Shown here piece by piece: positions 6,801 to 14,695 of a DNA stretch of 23,349 nt. How positions within the stretch are numbered: the stretch's first letter is position 1; each line of letters opens with the position of its first letter. Origin of the DNA: Clostridiales bacterium UBA8153 (GTDB taxonomy: Bacteria; Bacillota; Sulfobacillia; UBA8153). A program made the translations under genes and the position numbers. The stretch is taken from NCBI GenBank assembly GCA_003449495.1, contig DMHJ01000219.1, positions 1-23,349 on the forward strand. The letters run 5' to 3'. The notes beneath the pieces are model-generated. The model worked only from the letters and a program-made list of their open reading frames with translations. It was not told where the DNA came from and did not search any database.

Positions 6801-7649
6801 GTGGACATTGCATGCATCATGGTGGTGGGGGCCGGGCAGATGGGGTCCGGCATCGCCCAGGTGGCAGCACAGGCAGGATACCGGGTGTTGCTCCAGGACC
6901 TGTCGGCGGAGCTGGTCCAGCGCGGGAAGGGAAGCGTGGCGCGCCTGCTCGGCCGGGCAGTGGAGAAGGGCCGGATGAGCCCGGAGGAGCGGGACGCCAC
7001 CCTTGGACGCATTGAAGGCGTGACCGCTTTGAGCGCGGCCAGCGGCGCTCAGGTGGTCATAGAGGCAGTGGTGGAGGATGCCGGTGTGAAGAAGACCCTC
7101 TTGGGGGAAATGGACCGGCTCTGCTCTCCCGGTACCATCCTGGCGACCAACACTTCCTCGATCTCCATCACGGAACTGGCGGCGGCCACTACCCGTCCGG
7201 ATCGCTTTATCGGCATGCACTTTATGAACCCGGTTCCGCTCATGCAGCTGGTGGAGATCATCCGGGGCCAGGCCACTTCCGACCAGACGCACGCTGCCAT
7301 CTTCGCCTTGGCCCAGGCCCTGGGCAAAACTCCGGTAACCGTACGCGACTACCCGGGCTTTGTGGCCAACCGCCTGCTCATGCCCATGATCAATGAGGCT
7401 GCCTTCTGCCTGATGGAAGGGGTAGCATCGGCCGAAGACATCGATACCGTGATGAAACTCGGCATGAACCACCCCATGGGACCGCTGGCGCTGGCCGACC
7501 TCATTGGCCTGGACACCTGCCTGGCCATTATGGAAGTCCTACACACAGGTTTTGGCGACTCCAAGTACCGTCCGTGCCCATTGCTCCGACGCCTGGTCAA
7601 GGCTGGACAGCTCGGCAGGAAAACCGGGCGCGGCTTTTACCAGTACTGA
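6801..7649 (+). CDS. hbd: 3-hydroxybutyryl-CoA dehydrogenase
   Basis: This enzyme reduces acetoacetyl-CoA to 3-hydroxybutyryl-CoA, or the reverse, with NAD(P)H. The 282-residue length is that of stand-alone clostridial Hbd. The Rossmann fingerprint [11 protein letters not shown] is at residues 10-20. ATNTSSIS (115-122), H140 in [12 protein letters not shown]152 and N190 in [11 protein letters not shown] form the catalytic region. The C-terminal dimer domain includes [20 protein letters not shown] (219-238) and ends in [11 protein letters not shown]. The GTG start at 6801 lies after AAGGAGGG. The cofactor acceptor D33 in LLQDLS suggests NADH rather than NADPH; this is inferred. It is the second gene of the operon, with 12 bases before it and 16 after. 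Confidence 0.92.
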   Translation: MDIACIMVVGAGQMGSGIAQVAAQAGYRVLLQDLSAELVQRGKGSVARLLGRAVEKGRMSPEERDATLGRIEGVTALSAASGAQVVIEAVVEDAGVKKTLLGEMDRLCSPGTILATNTSSISITELAAATTRPDRFIGMHFMNPVPLMQLVEIIRGQATSDQTHAAIFALAQALGKTPVTVRDYPGFVANRLLMPMINEAAFCLMEGVASAEDIDTVMKLGMNHPMGPLALADLIGLDTCLAIMEVLHTGFGDSKYRPCPLLRRLVKAGQLGRKTGRGFYQY

Positions 7650-7665
7650 GATGGGGAGGGAAGTC

Positions 7666-8445
7666 ATGTCCTACGCTCATCTTCTTGTGGAACATGAGGG
7701 TCCTTGGGCGACGGTGACCATCAACCGGCCCCAGGTGCTCAACGCCCTCAACCGGCAGGTGCTGGATGAGTTGCGGCGCGTCATCGCCGACCTCCAGGAA
7801 GCGAAGGTGCGGGTGGTCATCATCACCGGGGCCGGGGACCGGGCCTTCGTGGCCGGTGCCGACATCCATGAGATGAAAGACATGGACGCGAAAGAGGCCC
7901 ACCGATTCGCAGAGGCCGGTCAAGCTGCCTTCTCTCAGATCGCCCAGAGCTCGCTGGTGTCCATCGCCGCCATCAACGGGTTCGCTCTGGGCGGCGGATG
8001 CGAGCTGGCCATGGCCTGCGACATCCGGGTGGCCTCGGAGAAGGCCCGGTTGGGCCAGCCAGAGGTGAACCTTGGGGTGATCCCGGGGTTTGCCGGCACG
8101 CAGCGCCTGCCACGGCTGGTGGGACCCGGGCGCGCCAAGCTCTTGACCCTTACCGGAGATATCATCGACGCGGCAGCGGCCGAGCGCATGGGCCTGGTGG
8201 ACCTGGTGGTACCTCCCGACCAGCTGCTGGAACGGACCCGGGAGCTGGCGCGCAAGCTCGCGGCCAAGGGCCCGTTGGCCATTATCGCCGCCAAACGCGC
8301 CATCGATGCGGGGCTCGATCTCAGTCTGGAGGCCGGGAGCGCAGCCGAGGCCGGGAAGTTTGCCGCGCTTTTTGACACCACCGACCAGAAAGAAGGTATG
8401 GCCGCCTATCTCGGAAAGCGACCGGCCCAGTTTCAGGGGAAGTGA
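7666..8445 (+). CDS. crt: Enoyl-CoA hydratase (crotonase)
   Basis: The enzyme adds water to crotonyl-CoA to give 3-hydroxybutyryl-CoA, or dehydrates it. The 259-residue protein opens with the typical VTINRPQVLNALN (17-29). It has the CoA-binding AGADIHEM (64-71), the oxyanion-hole loop INGFALGGGCELAMACD (103-119), and both catalytic glutamates, E113 in GGCELAMA and E133 in QPEVNLGVIPGFAG. Keeping both marks a hydratase rather than an isomerase-only member. The ATG at 7666 follows GGGGAGGG; an ATG at 7651 is in frame but has a poorer upstream site. It is the last gene of the operon before the terminator at 8488. No acyl-CoA dehydrogenase or electron-transfer flavoprotein gene follows, so the crotonyl-CoA step must be completed by genes elsewhere. 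Confidence 0.92.
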   Translation: MSYAHLLVEHEGPWATVTINRPQVLNALNRQVLDELRRVIADLQEAKVRVVIITGAGDRAFVAGADIHEMKDMDAKEAHRFAEAGQAAFSQIAQSSLVSIAAINGFALGGGCELAMACDIRVASEKARLGQPEVNLGVIPGFAGTQRLPRLVGPGRAKLLTLTGDIIDAAAAERMGLVDLVVPPDQLLERTRELARKLAAKGPLAIIAAKRAIDAGLDLSLEAGSAAEAGKFAALFDTTDQKEGMAAYLGKRPAQFQGK

Positions 8446-8487
8446 AGGGAAGGGTGAACCGGCGCCGGAGGTCGGCCGCCGGCTAGG

Positions 8488-8522
8488 GCAGAAGCCGCTC
8501 GCCAAGGAGCGGCTTCTGCTTT
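8488..8522 (+). terminator. Strong hairpin ending the thlA-hbd-crt operon
   Basis: A perfect 13-bp stem (GCAGAAGCCGCTC with GAGCGGCTTCTGC) closes a six-base loop and is followed by TTT. It lies 42 bases after the crt stop and 30 bases from the stop of the convergent deacylase gene. The T run is short on this strand and absent on the other, so it may work mainly for the plus-strand operon. Confidence 0.7.
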
Positions 8523-8551
8523 GCCCGGCCGAAGCGACTCAAGCCGTCCGG

Positions 8552-10141
8552 CTAGGCCGGGCGGCGTAGTACTCTCCCGGCCCCGGCGCCGGCGTGCTCG
8601 CCGTCTTCCACGCTGAGCACTCCGTTGACCACCACTGCCTGCACCCCGGTGGGGTACGCGTGAGGCTCAGCGTAGGTGGCAGTGTCGTTGATGGCCTCCG
8701 GTGAGAAGAGCACCAGATCGGCGGCAAAGCCGGGCCTGATCAGCCCGCGGTCATGCAGGCCCAGCTTCTGCGCCGGCAGGGAGGTCATCTTGCTCACCGC
8801 CCGCTCCAAGGACAACACGCCCTCACGTACGTATTTGCCCAGCACCCGGGCGAAAGTCCCGTAGGTTCGAGGATGGGGCTTCCCCCGGGAAAGGGGACCG
8901 TAGGGGGCGAGGGCTCCGGAGTCGGAACCGATCATCACCGCCGGGTGCTGCATGATCCTGATGATGTCCTCTGGAGATATGGTAAAATACACCACACCCA
9001 CCCGGTTGCCTTCCTCCAGCAGGAGGTCGTAGACGCACTCAAAATCATCTTGCTGCCGGGAGGCGGCGATGGCGCTGACGGTTTGGCCATCAAAGCGGTT
9101 GCTGGGCGATGAGGTGATCACCACGTTGGCCCAACCCACCCCCTTGTGCAGGCTCACCCAGCCGGGTACGCCGTTGAGTAGGTCGGCGGTGATCTGCAGC
9201 CGCGTGTCGGGGCGGCGCAAGCGTTCGAACAGGCCCTCATTCCCACCCTGCTGGGTCCAGGGTGGTAGGAAAGCTGCCAAGCCGGTGGCCGATGCCTCGT
9301 AGGGATACTGGTCGCACGTTACCTCCAGGCCGCCCGCTCGTGCCCGGTCCACGAGGCCCAGGCTTTCTCTGGACTTGCCCCACATGTGGCGGCCCATGGC
9401 TTTGAAATGGGCGATCTGCACGGGAAGACCGGCCTGCTCGCCAATGGTGATGGCCTCGACCACGGCATCCAGGAGCGTGTCGTTCTCACCCCGGATGTGG
9501 CTGGCGTAGATGCCGCCGTAGCCGGCGGTGACCCGGGCCAGCTCGACAAGCTCTGGGGTGTCGGCATAGCAGCCGGGGGGGTAGATGAGACCGCTAGAAA
9601 GGCCCCAGGCCCCTTCCGCCATGGCCTGGGACAGGTGCGCCGCCATCTTCTGGGACTCTGCCGGGGTAGGAGGGCGTTGTTCATAGCCCATGGCCACGTT
9701 GCGCAAGGTACCGTGCCCCACCAGCGGTACCAGGTTCACGCTGGGCCGGCATCTTTCCAGGGCCACAAGATACTCCGCCATGGTGAGCCAAGAGATCTCC
9801 AAATCGCGCAACAGGTCCCCGGCCTTGAGCTCTTCCCGCTTCTCCGCAGTGATAGGCGCCGCCGAGAAGCCGCAGTTGCCCGTTACCAGGGTGGTCACAC
9901 CCTGGCGGATGGCGCTTTCCGCCCGCGGGTTTACCATGACGTCAGTATCGGCATGGGAGTGGATATCGATGAAGCCGGGTGACACTACCAGGCCGTTCCC
10001 GTACACCAGGGCGGCGGCGGCATCTCCCGGCAGGCGGCCGAGGGCGGCGATGATACCATCCCGCACGCCCACATCCGCGTAATACCACGGGTTACCGGTG
10101 CCGTCCACCACCCGGGCACCTTGGATGATGAGGTCAAACAT
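8552..10141 (-). CDS. N-acyl-D-amino-acid deacylase (D-aminoacylase family amidohydrolase)
   Basis: The enzyme removes the acyl group from N-acyl-D-amino acids, using zinc in a TIM barrel. The 529-residue protein shows the family motifs in order: GFIDIHSHADTDVM (H61 and H63), GNCGFSAAPI with the bridging C90, GLSSGLIYPPGCYADT (180-195), YASHIRGEND (H215), QIAHFKAMG (H245), DQYPYEASATGL (277-288) and MIGSDSGALAPYG with D407. N- and C-terminal segments form the beta-sandwich typical of the superfamily. There is no signal peptide, so it is cytoplasmic. The ATG at 10141 is preceded by GAGGAGGG. Another ATG at 10156 overlaps the upstream stop as ATGA, but has no comparable site. It is co-transcribed with the M28 peptidase 11 bases upstream. 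Related D-hydantoinase-like members act on other amides, so the exact substrate is uncertain. Confidence 0.88.
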   Translation of the reverse strand: MFDLIIQGARVVDGTGNPWYYADVGVRDGIIAALGRLPGDAAAALVYGNGLVVSPGFIDIHSHADTDVMVNPRAESAIRQGVTTLVTGNCGFSAAPITAEKREELKAGDLLRDLEISWLTMAEYLVALERCRPSVNLVPLVGHGTLRNVAMGYEQRPPTPAESQKMAAHLSQAMAEGAWGLSSGLIYPPGCYADTPELVELARVTAGYGGIYASHIRGENDTLLDAVVEAITIGEQAGLPVQIAHFKAMGRHMWGKSRESLGLVDRARAGGLEVTCDQYPYEASATGLAAFLPPWTQQGGNEGLFERLRRPDTRLQITADLLNGVPGWVSLHKGVGWANVVITSSPSNRFDGQTVSAIAASRQQDDFECVYDLLLEEGNRVGVVYFTISPEDIIRIMQHPAVMIGSDSGALAPYGPLSRGKPHPRTYGTFARVLGKYVREGVLSLERAVSKMTSLPAQKLGLHDRGLIRPGFAADLVLFSPEAINDTATYAEPHAYPTGVQAVVVNGVLSVEDGEHAGAGAGRVLRRPA

Positions 10142-10152
10142 GGGCTCCCTCC

Positions 10153-11487
10153 TCATTGGGGATAGCGTCCTGCCAACTCCAAGCCTGAGCGAAGCTCCTG
10201 GGCATCGATGGCCCGCTTGACTTCATCGGGGGTCAGGTGACCGAACGGCAAGTCGGGACGCTGGGCCAGCTCCATGGCTACCAGGCCCGCCCAGAGGGTG
10301 GCTTCACGGATGTTGTGGGGAGTCACCTTATCCAGCGTGTCGTAGGCGGTGTGGTTGTACGCTGAGTAGAAGTCCCGGCCCCAGGCAAGAAAGTGCATAG
10401 CGGGCACGCCTTGCAGAAAGAAGGGGAAGTGGTCGCTGTAGCAGTTGATGCGGGTGTTGACATTGACGTCGGGAAGCAGGTCCGAGAGCAACCGGCGGCT
10501 GAACTCGGCCAGGGCGGGATGGCCGTTGCAGAGCAGTAGCTTGTCGCCCTGGTAACAGCATAAGCTGTCCAGGTTCAGCACGCCGGCAACGGAAGCCAGC
10601 TCGTCCCGGTGGGCGGCGGCGTGATGGTAGGAGCCGAACAGGCCCAACTCCTCAACACCCAGGGCCAGAAACTCGAAGGAACGCGCACCCGGAAAACCCC
10701 GCAGGATACGGGCAAGATCCAGCATGACCGCCACCCCGTTGGCATTGTCGTGGGCGCCCGGGCAGATGTACCAACTATCGTAGTGGGCGCAGATTACCAC
10801 CTTCTCGTGAGCCAGCGCTGCACCGGGCAGAGTGGCCCGCAGGTTCCAGGAGGTACCCGGGCGCGAGGCACTGGCCATCTTCACCGTGGCCGTTACCGGG
10901 CCTCTCTCCAGGCAACGGGCGAGGAAACTACCGTCCTCGAAGCTGACTGATACGGCGGGGATGCATCCCAGCTGCCCGCTGAGCCCAACCGACCCGATAC
11001 CCACCACTCCCAGCGGGTGTTCGCGCATGAGCACCAAGGCCGCTGCGCCTCCCGACTGGGCCAGTGCATATTTCTCCGACCGGTGGATGGCCCGTTGCCC
11101 GGCGGGGGCTCCGTTCTTCACCAAGACGATCTGCCGGGCGACGCTGGCGGCGCCAAAGTCGCTGCGCAGACCGTAACCTGCCGATACCATCGAAGACGTG
11201 GCTTCCCCCGGCCCGGCCCAACCCAGGGGCAGGCAGGGGATCCGGCGACGCACCGGCGTGAGCACCTCCAAGCCGACCTCGCCCGGCACCCACTGGGGGT
11301 ACGCAAAGGGCTCCAAGGTGACCTGGTAGTCCATGCCCTGCAACTGCTGGCAAATCCAGTCCCGGGCCCTGATTTCGGCTGCGGTCCCGGCCATGCGGGG
11401 TCCGATCTCCTCGCACTGGTAGCGTAAGAACTCGTAACCGGCGTCGGATGCCAACGCCCGGCCGATCAGAGCTTCCTTCCATGACAT
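10153..11487 (-). CDS. M28-family zinc aminopeptidase
   Basis: The 444-residue protein is a co-catalytic zinc peptidase. The metal ligands are readable: H235 and D237 in CAHYDSW, D247 in GAHDNANGVAV, the E279-E280 pair (base and ligand) in LALGVEELGLFGS, D307 in LNLDS and H379 in SAYNHTAYDTLDKV. Residues about 100-205 look like a protease-associated (PA-type) insert, as in several M28 enzymes. M28 members remove N-terminal residues from peptides, though some act on other amides such as carboxypeptidase or glutaminyl substrates. No signal peptide is seen with the start at 11487, which follows GGGGAGGTGG; the frame extends upstream to 11682 without a good site. The deacylase follows after 11 bases, suggesting joint use of peptides or acylated D-amino acids. 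Confidence 0.88.
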   Translation of the reverse strand: MSWKEALIGRALASDAGYEFLRYQCEEIGPRMAGTAAEIRARDWICQQLQGMDYQVTLEPFAYPQWVPGEVGLEVLTPVRRRIPCLPLGWAGPGEATSSMVSAGYGLRSDFGAASVARQIVLVKNGAPAGQRAIHRSEKYALAQSGGAAALVLMREHPLGVVGIGSVGLSGQLGCIPAVSVSFEDGSFLARCLERGPVTATVKMASASRPGTSWNLRATLPGAALAHEKVVICAHYDSWYICPGAHDNANGVAVMLDLARILRGFPGARSFEFLALGVEELGLFGSYHHAAAHRDELASVAGVLNLDSLCCYQGDKLLLCNGHPALAEFSRRLLSDLLPDVNVNTRINCYSDHFPFFLQGVPAMHFLAWGRDFYSAYNHTAYDTLDKVTPHNIREATLWAGLVAMELAQRPDLPFGHLTPDEVKRAIDAQELRSGLELAGRYPQ

Positions 11488-12042
11488 CGCTGGCCACCTC
11501 CCCAAGCTCGACCTCCCGACCAGTTTCTGTTGCCGTGGCCGTTTTTCCTGCGTAACTCTTCCGCCCGTTACCGGGCATGCGAAAGAGCAGCTAAGGTAGC
11601 CACTAGAGCAGGAAGGTTTGTGGCCAAATGGTCTGCACGCGTAGAGTGACCCGGCATGCTTTCGCAGTGACTCCTCCCGCATACAGAAGAGGCGCCATGT
11701 CTTTGCTGCCGGCGCGTGCGCGTCACTCCCGGAGGGCTGGAGGGATTCCGCCCGGGCAGCAAGGTTGAGTCTAACCGGTAGGCCAGCTCCTTTCTACCTC
11801 GACTTACCTGGGTGACCTGCGCATGTTCCAGGAAGCGCCACAGCTCCCGGCACCTTCCGGAGTCTGAGCGATGCATAGGCCCCTTGCCGCTTCTGCAGCC
11901 CATTACGCAACCGCGCGCTTCTCCCTACAGCCCGGAGGAAGCTTTTCCGGAGGAGCGTTGGAGCTGCACCGGTCACATGCCCCGGCGCCGATGCTAAAGA
12001 GGGTGTGCGCAATCACACTACGGAAGAGAAGGAACACTGGCG
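11488..12042. other. Intergenic stretch between divergent M28 and ADP-ribosylglycohydrolase genes
   Basis: Frames of up to about 110 codons are open on the minus strand here, but they have no recognisable motif and no good ribosome-binding site. A short inverted repeat GTGTG-CGCAAT-CACAC lies at about 12003-12018 and might be a protein-binding site ahead of the plus-strand unit. No consensus promoter was found for either direction. Confidence 0.35.
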
Positions 12043-12156
12043 ATGAGTGAGGAAGCCAGCCAGTGCCGGCACGGGCGGGCAGTTACCTTCCTGCATGGCT
12101 CGCCGGCATTTGGATTCGGGCCGCACCCGGTGTGGGACTGCCCCAGGGGAAACTAA
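12043..12156 (+). CDS. Possible 37-residue leader peptide or small protein
   Basis: An ATG at 12043 is preceded by GAAGGA at about nine bases and opens a frame that ends with TAA at 12154-12156, 26 bases before the next gene's GTG. The peptide has two cysteines, several histidines and a glycine/proline-rich end, and no hydrophobic helix. I recognise no family. It could be an upstream reading frame affecting the following gene, or chance. Confidence 0.2.
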   Translation: MSEEASQCRHGRAVTFLHGSPAFGFGPHPVWDCPRGN

Positions 12157-12182
12157 CCCGCGGCGGGGGGAGGGGGCAAGCC

Positions 12183-13130
12183 GTGGCCTACGAGATCAGC
12201 GACTCCATTCGCGGCAGCATCTGGGGACTGGCTGCGGGAGACGCCTTAGGGGCTACGCTCGAATTTGCATCCAGGACCGAGGTGGTACGGAAGTATGGCC
12301 AGCATACCGATATTACGGGAGGGGGCTGGATGAACCTACCGCCAGGTGCCTGGACCGATGATACCGAGCTGATGCTGGCCATGGCCCTGGGCATCGCCGA
12401 GGACCCCGGAAGTCCCATCCCGGGGGTGGCAAAGCGTTTGGTTCAGTGGTACCGATCTAACCCTCCGGACATCGGACATCTCACCCGTTCGGCCCTCTCT
12501 CTCTACCTGGCCACCGGCTGCTGGAAAAAGGCCGGATCCCTCACTGAGGAACGCTTCCGGCCTCGCGCCGCCGGCAACGGGGGGCTCATGCGCATCTCTC
12601 CGGTGGGCCTGGCCTACCACCGCCAAGCCGCATTGCGTGACCGCTGGGCGGCCGAGCTCACGGCCATGACCCATGCCGACCAGCTCTGCCAGTTTTTGTC
12701 GGTGGTGTACTGCGCCATGGTGGGATGCTGCGTCGGTGGCATGCCGGACCGGAAGGCCGCCTACCGAGCCGCATTAGCCCACGGTTGGAGACAGCATCCC
12801 GGGGTCGAACCCCAGGTGAGAGCACGTCTCGAAGCGGTAGATGGCCTGACCTACGATGAGCTGCGTGGCACCGGGTATGTGCTAGACTGCTTTGTGGCCA
12901 GCGTCTGGTGTTTTCTCCACCAGCCGAGCCTTGAGGACGCCATCTTAGCCGCAGTGAACCTGGGCGACGACGCCGACACCACCGGGGCGGTCACCGGGGG
13001 CCTGGCGGGGGCGTACTACGGGTATGGCGCTCTGCCCGCACGTTGGGTGGAAAGGCTTACATCAGGGGAACGGTTGGACGAGGCCGCCCAGGGAATTTTG
13101 CGGGTAGCCATGGGATATACCGGGGCGTAG
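12183..13130 (+). CDS. ADP-ribosylglycohydrolase (DraG/ARH family)
   Basis: These enzymes remove ADP-ribose from modified proteins or hydrolyse related ADP-ribose compounds, using two magnesium ions. The 315-residue protein has the all-helical family signatures: RGSIWGLAAGDALGATLEF (10-28), the first metal motif WTDDTELMLAMA with T58-D59-D60, AGNGGLMRISPVGL (130-143) and the second metal motif NLGDDADTTGAVTGGLAGAYYG with D262, D263 and D265. The GTG start at 12183 follows GGGGGGAGGGGG. No nitrogenase, DraT or toxin-type ADP-ribosyltransferase gene lies nearby, so its target cannot be inferred from context. Crystallin-like and ADP-ribosyl-arginine hydrolases share the fold, so substrate specificity is open. 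It is a single gene; a broken glycosidase-like gene lies downstream. Confidence 0.88.
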   Translation: MAYEISDSIRGSIWGLAAGDALGATLEFASRTEVVRKYGQHTDITGGGWMNLPPGAWTDDTELMLAMALGIAEDPGSPIPGVAKRLVQWYRSNPPDIGHLTRSALSLYLATGCWKKAGSLTEERFRPRAAGNGGLMRISPVGLAYHRQAALRDRWAAELTAMTHADQLCQFLSVVYCAMVGCCVGGMPDRKAAYRAALAHGWRQHPGVEPQVRARLEAVDGLTYDELRGTGYVLDCFVASVWCFLHQPSLEDAILAAVNLGDDADTTGAVTGGLAGAYYGYGALPARWVERLTSGERLDEAAQGILRVAMGYTGA

Positions 13131-13289
13131 CAGGACTTTTGCCTATACTCAGCGAAGATGCGGTGCCTGATCTGCCGCATCTCACGACCCTAGAGCTGCC
13201 TGATAGTTGAGCTTCTTCTCGCCGTTTTGGCCGGCGCGCCTCAACCCCCCGTTCACAGGCAAGTGTCGACACCCCCCACTGCCGCCGCA

Positions 13290-14206
13290 TCGCCGGTGGA
13301 GCCGCAGCCTTCACTCGGAGCCTGGCCCAGTCCGGAGTAGCGTGGCTGAAATCCGGCCAGCTACCCGGGGGTACCATCGCCCCGGACTCCCGAACACCTT
13401 CTGGTTAGACCGTACTTCGCCAACCTAGCCGCCGAAGTGCTCGTAGCTTGCGCTGCCGGGCAGGTGCGGGACTACCTGGTTGTGGTACGTTTTCCACTTG
13501 AACCTTCCCGGCCGCTGGGGCCTTCACGGCACCATCCATGATTACCAGCGGACGGCCCCAGGGCTCTTACCCACCATGGACTATGGCTCTGCCCATGCGT
13601 ACGCAGCCACGTTCCTCTCGCTGGTGCACAGGTACGCGGCGGTTACCGGTGATGATGAGTTCGCCCGGGAGTACCTTCCCGCCCTCCAGACGGTGGCCTC
13701 GGCCATAGCCCGGCTGCAGGATCGGGATGAACTGGTGTGGGCTAAACCCCGGCACCGCACCAAGCACCTGAGGGATGATGCCGAGAGCTACCGGGGCCTG
13801 AGGGACTGGCAATGGCTCTTGCGACACTGGGGGTGGCCGGAAGCGACGGAGCAGGCAGGCCGCCACGCCGCCCGGGTGAGGCAGGGGCTGGAACAGCGGC
13901 CATACGACCCCGCCGGCGGGCAGTATCTCCGGAGCGGCGGCCCAGCTGGGCCGCCGGTGTCTGCCGGCAGGACGCCGGTACCCGGATCACGACGGGCAAC
14001 TGTACCCGTTGCTCAACGGGCTGGTGCTTCCTTCGGATCCCTGGGCGGTGGTGGCCTACGCCGCCGCGCTGGTCGGGCAACGCCAAGACGCCTACCACTT
14101 CCTTACCACCGCGGCCGCCCGGTTGGCCCGCGACGGCCGCCCCTATCCCTGGTACATCCGGGAGTTGGCGTACACCATCCACACCATCAAGCTGCCGGGG
14201 CCCTGA
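13290..14206 (+). pseudogene. Six-hairpin glycosidase-like protein, several frameshifts
   Basis: One protein can be followed through changing frames. Around 13310-13400 it reads SLAQSGVAWLKSGQLPGGTI. In the next frame (13383-13475) it reads LVRPYFANLAAEVLVACA and VRDYL. From about 13480 it reads WYVFHLNLPGRWGLHGTIHD, DYGSAHAYAATFLSLVHRY, WAKPRHRTKHL and ESYRGLRDWQWL. From about 13930 in a third change it reads RRYPDHDGQLYPLLNGLVLP to the stop at 14206. The order fits (alpha/alpha)6-toroid glycosidase-like proteins with the motifs RPYFANLAA, GLHGTIxDY, WAKP and YPxxxxQLYP. At least three frameshifts and no identified start codon make it a pseudogene. The sequence between breaks is well preserved, so the damage is recent or partly due to sequencing error. 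The carbohydrate substrate is unknown. Confidence 0.75.
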
Positions 14207-14217
14207 TCAAGGCCCCG
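14196..14217. terminator. Shared hairpin holding both convergent stop codons
   Basis: CGGGGCC (14196-14202) pairs with GGCCCCG (14211-14217) around an eight-base loop. The loop contains TGATCA: TGA ends the plus-strand pseudogene and its mirror TCA is the stop of the minus-strand membrane gene. There is no T run on either side, so intrinsic termination would be weak. It may instead protect 3' ends. Confidence 0.4.
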
Positions 14218-14695
14218 TGATGAGATACGCTAGCATCCCCGCCAAGGGTGGAAACACCAGATATACCACCATCCTGCGTAAGGTAAAGGCCGGGCCCAAG
14301 GTGGCGAACTCAAAGGCCAGCTTGCCGGTGCCCCATAGCATCCACCCGGTCACAAACGCCACGAGCGTGGGGATGCCCGCCCCTCCCGCCTGCAGGGCTG
14401 CTCCCATCGGAAACACGATGTAGGGGCCGAGGGGAAGCAGCCCACCGGCCACACTGCCCAGGAGGATGCCGCTCAGTCCCGCTCCCGCCCCCATCCACGA
14501 GCGGATGAAGTCCCGGGGAAGCACGGCCTCCAGGTACCCGGCCAGGGTAAAGGCGATGGCCAAGAGCGGGAGCTGGCGGCGTAAGGAGTGGAGGCCGGTC
14601 TTCCAGCCCCGGGTAGCCAGGTCCGGGTTGCGCCACCGGGCTGCCAGGCTAAGGGCCAGGGCAATGACCGCCAGCATGCCTATGGTCTGCCTCAT
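14207..14695 (-). CDS. Small predicted permease, second of a tandem pair
   Basis: This 162-residue protein is mostly hydrophobic, with likely membrane helices at about 4-20, 42-60, 72-88, 108-122 and 142-160. Its core LGSVAGGLLPLGPYIVFPM (79-97) aligns with LGGAAGALTPGGPYVYYPI of the gene upstream, and the flanking YLEAVLPRDFIRSWMG matches LMEVLIPPPAIRKWLG. The two are therefore diverged halves of one family. The layout resembles the predicted-permease family PF03773 (ArsP-like), whose members are normally about twice as long, but the cysteine motif of arsenical exporters is absent. It starts at an ATG that overlaps the previous stop as ATGA, with GGAGGAG upstream, so the pair is translationally coupled. 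The transported substrate is unknown. Confidence 0.7.
   Translation of the reverse strand: MRQTIGMLAVIALALSLAARWRNPDLATRGWKTGLHSLRRQLPLLAIAFTLAGYLEAVLPRDFIRSWMGAGAGLSGILLGSVAGGLLPLGPYIVFPMGAALQAGGAGIPTLVAFVTGWMLWGTGKLAFEFATLGPAFTLRRMVVYLVFPPLAGMLAYLITGP

Noticed and set aside
7597..8505. 302-codon minus-strand open frame
   Set aside because: It is antisense to crt, has no motif, and would run through the terminator stem.
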